This document shows, in pieces, positions 43,012 through 48,736 of a DNA stretch of 48,736 nt. This DNA comes from Caballeronia peredens (lineage in GTDB: Bacteria > Pseudomonadota > Gammaproteobacteria > Burkholderiales > Burkholderiaceae), in the NCBI GenBank assembly GCA_001544595.2, contig FCOH02000036.1:1-48736 (forward strand), read 5' to 3'. The translations under genes were made by a program, and so were the position numbers. Every line of letters starts with the position of its first letter. The first letter of the stretch is position 1. The notes below the pieces were generated by a model. It saw only the letters and a list, made by a program, of their open reading frames with translations. It had not been told where the DNA came from and ran no database searches.

Positions 43012-43914
43012 TCAACCCTGTTGCGCCGCCGGTGCGCGGCGGACTTTCATCACGCTCTTGATGCCGGAGAACAGCGGAGCGCGCGCCATGCCGGGCGAGC
43101 GGCCGAAGCTTTCCGTGATGCGGTCCAGAATGATCGCGAGCAACACCACCGACAAGCCGCTCTCGAAGCCAAGGCCGATATCCAGACGCTGAATGGAGGC
43201 GAGCACGTCGTTGCCGAGACCGCCCGCGCCGACCATCGACGCGATGATGACCATCGACAGCGCCATCATGATCGTCTGGTTCACGCCGGTCATGATCGAC
43301 GGCAGCGCATTCGGAATCTGCACCTTGTAGAGCAGTTGCCACGGTGTGCAGCCGAACGCCTGGCCCGCTTCGACGATTTCACGATTCACATGCTTGATGC
43401 CGAGCGAAGTCAGACGCACGGCGGGCGGCATCGCGAAGATCACGGTCGAGAGAATGCCGGGCACGCGGCCGAGGCCGAAGAGCATCGCGGCCGGAATCAG
43501 GTAGACGAACGCGGGCATCGTCTGCATCAGGTCGAGCACGGGGCGCACGGCCATCTCGACGTACCGGCTCTTCGCGGTCCAGATGCCGAGCGGAATGCCG
43601 AGCAGCAAACTGATGAACGTCGACGACAGCGTGAGACCCAGCGTGATGACCATCTGGTCCCAGAAGTTGGTCGCATAGATGAGCAGCAGCGACAACAGCG
43701 TGAACGCCGCGAAACGCCAGCCGACGCGCCACAAGCCAATGCCGACGAAGATCGCCATGAGCGCCCACATCGGGATCGCCTGGAGGCCGTGCTCGACGGC
43801 GGCGGCAAAGCTCTCGATGACCTTGCCGATGGAGTCGAACGTCTTGGCGTCGTGATCGAGCAGATAGTGGACGCCGTGATCGACCCAGCTACCGAGCGGA
43901 ATGATTTCAGACAT
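43012..43914 (-). CDS. choW: Choline ABC transporter permease
   Basis: This 300-residue inner-membrane permease of the ProW/OpuAB type has hydrophobic segments around residues 48-64, 68-84, 90-110, 125-150, 205-230 and 250-265. The EAA loop contacting the ATPase is EIVEAGQAFGCTPWQLLYKVQIPNALPSIMTGVN. It overlaps the choV 3' end by 8 nt, and a regulator gene follows after 7 nt. It forms the channel for choline import with ChoV and ChoX, and possibly for the orphan binding protein at 210-1064. Confidence 0.93.
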   Translation of the reverse strand: MSEIIPLGSWVDHGVHYLLDHDAKTFDSIGKVIESFAAAVEHGLQAIPMWALMAIFVGIGLWRVGWRFAAFTLLSLLLIYATNFWDQMVITLGLTLSSTFISLLLGIPLGIWTAKSRYVEMAVRPVLDLMQTMPAFVYLIPAAMLFGLGRVPGILSTVIFAMPPAVRLTSLGIKHVNREIVEAGQAFGCTPWQLLYKVQIPNALPSIMTGVNQTIMMALSMVIIASMVGAGGLGNDVLASIQRLDIGLGFESGLSVVLLAIILDRITESFGRSPGMARAPLFSGIKSVMKVRRAPAAQQG

Positions 43915-45085
43915 GGGAACCTCGATGGCGCGTTAGAACCTTCAGCACGTTCGTCTTGTTGACCGAACCGCAATAAGAACCGTCCGCATTCACGACGGGC
44001 AGCGGCGAGCGGCTCGCGACGACGCGGTTCACGACGTCGTCGAGCGTCATGTCGCGCTCGATGCATTCGACCTGATTGATCTGCGGCGCCGCATTGCCGT
44101 TCGCGTCGCGGCCGACGAAGCCGCGGATGCGGCGCTGCGCGTCGAGCACGAAGGCGTAGTCGGCGCTGCCGTTGAGCGTCGCGGCGACGCTCGATGCGTC
44201 GATCTGCGGCGAATGTTTGATGAGCGGCACCTCGTCCGTCTGCATCAGGTCGCCCGCCGTCAGATAGCGGCTCGTGTCGATGCCGTCGAAGAACGCCTGC
44301 ACGTAGTCGTCGGCGGGGTTCGTGATGATTTCCTGCGGCGTGCCGATCTGCACCACGCGGCCGCCTTCCATGATCGCGATGCGCGTGCCGATGCGCATTG
44401 CCTCTTCGAGATCGTGCGACACGAACAGAATCGTGCGCTGCTGCTCGCGCTGGAGATCGAGCAGCACGTTCTGCATTTCCTTGCGTTTGAGCGGATCGAG
44501 CGCGGAGAACGCTTCGTCCATGATCATCAGCGAAGGGTTCACGGCGAGCGCCCGCGCCAGACCGACGCGCTGCTGCATGCCGCCCGATAGTTGCGACGGC
44601 AGCTTCTGCGCGAACGGCGCGAGTCCGACCTGTTCGAGCACGGTCATCGCGCGCGCCTCGCGCTGCTTCTTGCCGACGCCCGCGACTTCCAGCCCGAACG
44701 CGGCGTTGGAAAGCACCGTGCGCTGCGGCATGAGCGCGAAGGACTGAAACACCATGCTCATGTCCTTGCGGCGCAGCGCCGTCAGTTCAGAGCGCGGCAC
44801 CGCGGCGACATCGCGGCCGTCGATCAGCACCTTGCCGGCGGTCGGGTCGACCAGCCGGTTGATGAGGCGGATCAGCGTGGATTTGCCTGAGCCGGACAGA
44901 CCCATGAGCACGAAGATCTCGCCTTCCTTGACATCGAAGGAGACGTTATGGACGCCGACGATCTGACCGGTGCGCTTGAAGACTTCTTCCTTCGTTGCGC
45001 CGCCGGCGAGCATGTCGAGCGCCTGCTTGGGACTATTGCCGAAGACTTTGCACAGCCCCTCGACTACCACCTTGGGGGAATTCAT
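43907..45085 (-). CDS. choV: Choline ABC transporter ATP-binding protein
   Basis: This 392-residue ATPase of the ProV/OpuAA type has Walker A GLSGSGKST, signature LSGGMQQRVGLARAL, Walker B LMIMDEAFSALD and switch His SHDLEEA. The C-terminal 110 residues form a CBS-domain regulatory module (DYAFVLDAQRRIRGFVG; PLPVVNADGSYCGSVNKTNVL). The Met at 45085 gives the normal start MNSPKVVVEGLCKVFG with GGAGATATTCG before it. It is the first gene of the choV-choW-regulator-choX operon, and the candidate direct-repeat operator lies 86 nt upstream. Confidence 0.94.
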   Translation of the reverse strand: MNSPKVVVEGLCKVFGNSPKQALDMLAGGATKEEVFKRTGQIVGVHNVSFDVKEGEIFVLMGLSGSGKSTLIRLINRLVDPTAGKVLIDGRDVAAVPRSELTALRRKDMSMVFQSFALMPQRTVLSNAAFGLEVAGVGKKQREARAMTVLEQVGLAPFAQKLPSQLSGGMQQRVGLARALAVNPSLMIMDEAFSALDPLKRKEMQNVLLDLQREQQRTILFVSHDLEEAMRIGTRIAIMEGGRVVQIGTPQEIITNPADDYVQAFFDGIDTSRYLTAGDLMQTDEVPLIKHSPQIDASSVAATLNGSADYAFVLDAQRRIRGFVGRDANGNAAPQINQVECIERDMTLDDVVNRVVASRSPLPVVNADGSYCGSVNKTNVLKVLTRHRGSHV

Positions 45086-45542
45086 CGAATATCTCCTTGC
45101 GTGGGCGGAACGCGCGTCCGCGCTGTGCATACATAGTTGCCAGAAAAAAGTCGCCCCTGCCGACTATTTGCGACAACCACATGTGGAAATACGACACTGG
45201 AATAAGGACGGACGTGCCGGCTTCGGATCGAAGGCTTGCTGGGTAAGGGTTTGCGGCGAGCGATCAGCAAAAATCGACGAATTTTTGCGTGTCGCGCGAA
45301 GACAAGTATCGGCGCCTTTTTGCGATGTAGGCGGCTTTAGAAGCGACTGTTAGTCAGACGAAAGGAAGAAAGCTGCGTCGCGCGCGCGAAGCGCGGATGG
45401 GGATACGTCCAGAGAGATGTTTGAAGTGAAGCGAAACCGCTAGAAAAGCTACAGATACAAGAGAAATGGGCGGGCGGGTCGTGCGGCGAGTGCCGTCGAG
45501 TATTGCTGGTGTTGTGTTTCCCGCGCCGCCTTCAGTGCAGCA
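45086..45542. promoter_or_regulatory. Promoter region of the choline transporter operon
   Basis: This 457-nt gap has no gene that I can support. Its part near choV carries the CGACA-N16-CGACA repeat (45171-45196) and, downstream on the minus strand, TATGTA (45135-45130) as a possible -10. The remaining 45200-45542 shows GC-rich sequence with no clear structure; it may include the end of the DUF3563-like transcript. Confidence 0.45.
45171..45196 (-). promoter_or_regulatory. Candidate GbdR-type operator upstream of choV
   Basis: The plus strand reads CGACA (45171-45175), 16 nt, CGACA (45192-45196), the most perfect of the direct repeats in the window. It lies 86 nt upstream of the choV start and upstream of the possible -10 at 45130-45135, a normal place for an AraC-type activator. 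Either GbdR or its paralogue encoded in this operon may bind it; that is inference. Confidence 0.5.
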
Positions 45543-45695
45543 TTACAGACGGATGCCGAAAGCCGTGCCGCGTGCCTTGCGCTGACGCTCGGCTTCACGG
45601 AAACGTGCTTGATACGAGTAGTCACTGTCCATCGGCAGATGCGGCGATTCGAACAGCGCAGCGAACTTTTGCAGCAGGGCGAAGAGGTAGCTCAT
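45543..45695 (-). CDS. Tiny DUF3563-like protein
   Basis: This 50-residue protein starts MSYLFALLQKFAALFESPHL and ends RERQRKARGTAFGIRL-like; my reading of the end is RFREAERQRKARGTAFGIRL. A short hydrophobic N-terminal helix and a basic tail resemble the DUF3563 group of tiny proteobacterial proteins, from memory. GGGAG lies at the right distance before the ATG at 45695. The upstream region has tandem palindromes that surround a TATAAT -10 box (45719-45755), so the gene is probably tightly repressed. Function is unknown. Confidence 0.7.
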   Translation of the reverse strand: MSYLFALLQKFAALFESPHLPMDSDYSYQARFREAERQRKARGTAFGIRL

Positions 45696-45718
45696 GTGTA
45701 ACTCCCGGTTAGTGATAG

Positions 45719-45755
45719 AGGGTTTTCCCTTAGAGATAATTATAGGGTTTGCCCT
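45719..45755 (-). promoter_or_regulatory. Tandem palindromic operators around the promoter of the DUF3563-like gene
   Basis: Two near-identical palindromes, AGGGTTTTCCCT (45719-45730) and AGGGTTTGCCCT (45744-45755), have starts 25 bp apart. On the minus strand TATAAT (45744-45739) lies between them, so one site covers the -10/-35 gap and the other lies just after the start of transcription. This is a typical repressor layout. The binding protein is not known. Confidence 0.6.
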
Positions 45756-45835
45756 TATCCATTTCTAGTGCAATGCAACATTTCTTGAGAAGAAATTTGG
45801 TAGTTTTTCTACATTTTACCGATTTTCGGACGAGC

Positions 45836-45866
45836 AAAAACAGGGACGGGGCGCAGAGGCCCGTCC
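45836..45866 (-). terminator. Intrinsic terminator after the membrane-anchored unknown gene
   Basis: On the minus strand GGACGGG (45866-45860) pairs with CCCGTCC (45850-45844), followed by CTG and five T residues (45840-45836). It lies about 105 nt beyond the stop at 45969. A second hairpin (45897-45928) stands between it and the gene. Confidence 0.6.
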
Positions 45867-45896
45867 AGCGGAGCTTAAGAATCGGGAATGCCGGAG

Positions 45897-45928
45897 CGCG
45901 ACACGCCGCCGCATGGCGAGGTGTCGCG
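45897..45928 (-). other. Hairpin in the 3' region of the unknown gene at 45969
   Basis: CGCGACAC (45897-45904) pairs perfectly with GTGTCGCG (45921-45928); the 16-nt loop contains a further GCC/GGC pair. It lies 41 nt past the stop codon and upstream of the terminator at 45836-45866. Possible mRNA stability element. Confidence 0.4.
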
Positions 45929-45968
45929 AGAATGGGACAGCGCTTATTCGCGCTTATTCAGCGCTGAG

Positions 45969-46955
45969 TCAGTGCGCAGCCGGTCCCGAGCGCTGATGCG
46001 CGTGCTTTTTCGGCGCGACGCTGGGTTTGACGGCGTTCACCGGCTGCATCGGCGACACGTCATCGGTGACGTCGGGCGCGTGGCGCATGCTGACCGTCGC
46101 CGAATCGGTGTCGAAGAGCGAGGCGAGCGTCGCCTGCTGATTGAGCATCAACTGCTCCATGCGGTCTTGCTGCAGCTTGCCGTCGCGGCTCATGCGCATC
46201 AGCACGGCCGTCTGCGCGATGCCCGTCGCGACCGTGCCGAGCATCACGCAGACAATGATCGTCAGCATCGTCTTCATGCGGCCCGCGTGCGCCGCCGCGG
46301 ACGTTCGCTGCTCGGCGAGCACGGCGTAGAGCGCGTCGATGGTGTCGGCGAATGCGGTGGCGCGGGCGCGATCGAGCATGGGCGCAGGCGCTTCGGCCGG
46401 TGCCTGCGCGCGTTCGGCTCGCGGCGCGATGCCGGCCTCGACGCAACTGATGCTCGCCGCACGCGGCGCAGCGGCAGCGAGTGCCACTGGCTTCGCGACC
46501 GATTCGCTCTCGCCGGGCAACCCTTCGGTGGCGACGGGTTGAAACGCATCGTCCTGAAACAGTCCCTGATCCGGCTCGACCAATGCGACGCTCCCGCGCG
46601 CCGCACGCTTCGCGACCGAGGGCGCGGCTGTGTTGCCGCCATTCGATTGCACAGCTGCGAGGAACACGTCGGGCAACTCGAAGCCTTCGAACGTGCCCTG
46701 ACGGATGTCGGTGTTCATCGCCTGAAGCTGCGCGCGCTCGGCGTCTTCCGCGAAGAGGTCGAGCGTCTCGCCGCTGCGCGCGCCTTCGCTCAGTTGCGCG
46801 AGGCGTTGCGCCGAGCGTGCGGCGCGCGCGAGTTTGGTCTCGGTATCGGCGCTGTCGTGCGTAGCCGGCGTGCTGGCCGCGCGGCGGCGGCGATGAGTTG
46901 CGGGGATGTCGCCCGCAGGCGTATCGGCATGACGTTTTACAGCGGAATCTGGCAT
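45969..46955 (-). CDS. Predicted single-pass membrane protein of unknown function
   Basis: With the Met at 46955 (MPDSAVKRHADTPAG) this is 328 residues; starts at 47030 or 47060 are possible. The N-terminal 240 residues are low in hydrophobicity, rich in Ala, Arg and acidic residues and probably disordered in part (LARAARSAQRLAQLSEGARSG; ELPDVFLAAVQSNGG). One transmembrane segment, MLTIIVCVMLGTVATGIAQTAVLM, follows near residue 235, then a Q/D-rich stretch and a Pro/Lys-rich tail. No family was recognised. It looks like proteins seen only in the Burkholderia group. The gene follows the MgtC-like gene on the same strand after about 118 nt. Confidence 0.65.
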   Translation of the reverse strand: MPDSAVKRHADTPAGDIPATHRRRRAASTPATHDSADTETKLARAARSAQRLAQLSEGARSGETLDLFAEDAERAQLQAMNTDIRQGTFEGFELPDVFLAAVQSNGGNTAAPSVAKRAARGSVALVEPDQGLFQDDAFQPVATEGLPGESESVAKPVALAAAAPRAASISCVEAGIAPRAERAQAPAEAPAPMLDRARATAFADTIDALYAVLAEQRTSAAAHAGRMKTMLTIIVCVMLGTVATGIAQTAVLMRMSRDGKLQQDRMEQLMLNQQATLASLFDTDSATVSMRHAPDVTDDVSPMQPVNAVKPSVAPKKHAHQRSGPAAH

Positions 46956-47073
46956 AGGTTCGAAAGGGCGCGGCCTCGACGGCCGGCGCTGCGCACCGGC
47001 GCTTCGGCGAATATTTTCGAGAGGCCGCATTGTCGCATGGCCGCGGGCCCGGGCCGGCACTTGCGAGTCAATT

Positions 47074-47757
47074 TCAGCTCGCGTCGTCCTCGCGAAACTC
47101 GCGCACGACTTCGAGATGACGCAGACGGTCGCAGATCGCCTGATATTCCGTCGACGAAGCGCGCGACAGCTCGACGCGAACCTCGTCCAGATCGGGCGAA
47201 TCGTCGCTCTGCTGCACGACGAACTGCTTCACGCGCACGCTGCCGGGCCCGAGCGCCTCGTGCAGCGCGTGAAAGCTGAGCGAGCCGCGCTCGACGAGCA
47301 TCGTCAGTTGCCGGCGCTGCCTGACGCTGATGAAGCGGCGCTCCAGCGGCTTGATGCCCGCGAGGATGATGAGGATGATCGCCGTCGCCGCGATCGACGC
47401 CGTGTAGAGCCCGCCGCCGACGGCCAGCCCGATGGCCGCGACCGACCACAGGCTTGCCGCCGTCGTCAGTCCGCGCACAATCTCGCCGCGCAGGAGAATC
47501 GAGCCCGCGCCGAGAAAGCCGATGCCCGACACGACCTGCGCCGCGATCCGCGACGGATCGAGCACGACGTGCTCCGACTTCAGCACTTCCTCGAACCCGT
47601 AAGCGGACACGATCATGATGAGCGCCGAGCCGACGCACACCAACATGTGCGTGCGCAGCCCCGCCGCCCACGACAGGCGCTCGCGCTCGAAACCGATCAC
47701 GCTGCCGAGCGCCGCGGCCATGATGAGCCGCGACACGAGTTCCACGTTTCCCAACAT
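47074..47757 (-). CDS. MgtC/SapB-family membrane protein
   Basis: This 227-residue protein has four to five N-terminal hydrophobic segments with family signatures SRLIMAAALGSVIGFERERLSWAAGLRTHMLVCVGSALIMI, then SGIGFLGAGSILLRGEIVRGLTTAASLWSVAAIGLAVGGG. A soluble C-terminal domain of about 75 residues follows, with an ACT-like look (RVKQFVVQQSDDSPDLDEVRVELSRAS). The Met at 47757 is preceded by GAGGAGGACTGGAAC. MgtC proteins help growth at low magnesium and in host cells by an effect on ATP synthase; whether this member does so is unknown. It diverges from the AGE-family gene at 47900. Confidence 0.88.
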   Translation of the reverse strand: MLGNVELVSRLIMAAALGSVIGFERERLSWAAGLRTHMLVCVGSALIMIVSAYGFEEVLKSEHVVLDPSRIAAQVVSGIGFLGAGSILLRGEIVRGLTTAASLWSVAAIGLAVGGGLYTASIAATAIILIILAGIKPLERRFISVRQRRQLTMLVERGSLSFHALHEALGPGSVRVKQFVVQQSDDSPDLDEVRVELSRASSTEYQAICDRLRHLEVVREFREDDAS

Positions 47758-47899
47758 GTTCCAGTCCTCCTCTCGTGGATGGCCAGGCGCCGTCCGAACA
47801 ACCGGTTCGGGCGGTTCGCGCACGGCCGGTTTTGCTATGCTGTCTCGTTGCGTGCGTCTCGGAGTTTCGCGCGCTTTTCGAACCAATCAGAGTCGTCTT

Positions 47900-48736
47900 A
47901 TGCAGGATCAGCATTCAAACGCTTCGTCGCCGATGCAATCTACGCGCCCGGAACCCGCCGCGTCTTCCGTGTCCGCTGCGGCGCTGCGCGAACACTACGC
48001 GAAGATCGTACTGCCCGTCTGGCGCGGCCCGGGCTTCAACGCGGCGCTCGGCCTGCCGTTCGAGGCCGTCGCGCCGGGCGATCACGCGCCGCTGCCGCCG
48101 AAGCGTTACCGCGCGATGGCCTGCGCGCGGCAGTTGTTCGTGTTCTCGGAAGCGGGCGATCTGGCGCATGCCGCGACGCTGTTCGAATCGCTGCGACACT
48201 ATTTTCAGGACAAGCGAAACGGCGGATGGTTCTATAGCGTGGATGCGGCCGGTGCGCCGCTCGAGCGCCAGAAGGACCTGTACACGCACGCATTCGTGGT
48301 GTTCGCGTGCGCGCATTACGCGAAGCGCAGCGGCTCGCCGGACGCCTTTGCGTTGCTCGATGCAACGTCGCGGCTCGTCGAGGCGCGCTTTTCGAGCGGC
48401 GGCGATCTCCTGAACGCCGCGCTCACTGAGGATTTCGGCGCGACGCTCGAAACGCCGCTGCAAAATCCGCTGATGCATCTCGCCGAAGCCTGGCTCGCCG
48501 CGCGCGAGGCAACCGGCGACGCCGTCTACGATCAGCGCCTCACGCTGCTCGCCCGTTCGGTGGCGAATGCCTTCGTGCACGAGCCGAGCGGCTCGATCGC
48601 CGAATTGCCGATCGGCACGGCGGGCAACCGGCTGGAGCCGGGCCATCAGTTCGAATGGTATTTTCTGGCGCAGGGCAGCGGGCACGCCGCGTTCGAGGCT
48701 GCCGGGCTGAACGCAGGCCTCGCGCGCGCGTTCGAC
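47900..48736 (+). CDS. AGE-family sugar epimerase/isomerase, partial
   Basis: The first 279 codons are present and the frame is still open at the right edge, so the gene is cut by the window. It belongs to the N-acylglucosamine 2-epimerase / D-mannose isomerase family, with an (alpha/alpha)6 barrel. Marks are GGWFYSVDAAGAPLERQKDLYTHAFVVFACAHYAK, MHLAEAWLAAREATGD and RLEPGHQFEWYFL, which contains the catalytic His region. The ATG at 47900 gives MQDQHSNASSPMQS, a plausible polar leader, with no strong ribosome site. Likely reaction is aldose-ketose isomerisation of mannose or a related sugar. Confidence 0.85.
   Translation, partial: MQDQHSNASSPMQSTRPEPAASSVSAAALREHYAKIVLPVWRGPGFNAALGLPFEAVAPGDHAPLPPKRYRAMACARQLFVFSEAGDLAHAATLFESLRHYFQDKRNGGWFYSVDAAGAPLERQKDLYTHAFVVFACAHYAKRSGSPDAFALLDATSRLVEARFSSGGDLLNAALTEDFGATLETPLQNPLMHLAEAWLAAREATGDAVYDQRLTLLARSVANAFVHEPSGSIAELPIGTAGNRLEPGHQFEWYFLAQGSGHAAFEAAGLNAGLARAFD

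Noticed and set aside
45200..45542. Small genes or terminator between choV and the DUF3563-like gene
   Set aside because: Open frames are short and lack ribosome sites, and no hairpin with a T tract was found.

Overview
The window is GC-rich DNA (roughly 60-65 %) with the gene content of a beta-proteobacterium of the Burkholderia/Paraburkholderia/Caballeronia group. It encodes almost the whole route from extracellular choline to pyruvate and carries a complete type I-E CRISPR-Cas locus in its middle. The genus is inferred from protein style, gene order and the intergenic hairpin family at the left edge. No rRNA, tRNA, prophage or insertion sequence was seen.

Layout. (1) 210-12651, all on the minus strand: glyA, a membrane-dipeptidase-like gene, a V4R-like gene, dgcA, dgcB, etfA, etfB, gbcA, gbcB and an orphan betaine/choline-type substrate-binding protein. 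These take glycine betaine to dimethylglycine and sarcosine, and glycine to serine. (2) 13090-19942: the AraC/GlxA-type regulator gbdR, a GNAT acetyltransferase, glutathione-independent formaldehyde dehydrogenase fdhA (minus strand), then betI-betB-betA (plus strand), which take choline to glycine betaine. (3) 19939-30863: CRISPR array 1, a cas operon on the minus strand (cas3-cse1-cse2-cas7-cas5-cas6e-cas1-cas2) and CRISPR array 2. Both arrays point outward, with leaders next to cas genes and decayed repeats at the far ends. (4) 30887-38226, minus strand: sdaA, soxB, soxD, soxA, soxG, folB and a small unknown gene, which take sarcosine to glycine plus methylene-tetrahydrofolate and serine to pyruvate. 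(5) 38555-45695: a small membrane protein, a second GlxA-type regulator, a class II aldolase-like gene, and a choline ABC transporter operon (choV-choW-regulator-choX), then a tiny DUF3563-like gene. (6) 45969-48736: a predicted membrane-anchored protein, an MgtC/SapB-family membrane protein and a partial AGE-family sugar epimerase cut by the right edge.

How it works together. ChoVWX imports choline. BetA and BetB oxidise it to glycine betaine under BetI. GbcAB, DgcAB with its ETF, and SoxBDAG remove the three methyl groups. FdhA detoxifies formaldehyde. GlyA joins glycine with methylene-THF to make serine, and SdaA deaminates serine to pyruvate. A direct repeat (YGTCG, 16 nt, YGTCG on the minus strand) recurs at the same spacing upstream of three of these units and is a candidate operator for the GbdR-type regulators.

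The CRISPR-Cas block lies between the 3' ends of the bet and sox operons, so each array is transcribed head-on against a metabolic operon. Other unusual points are a G-quadruplex-forming run one nucleotide after a stop codon at the left end, a 42-nt spacer among 33-nt spacers, a missing iron-sulfur cysteine in DgcA, and tandem palindromes around the promoter of the DUF3563-like gene.
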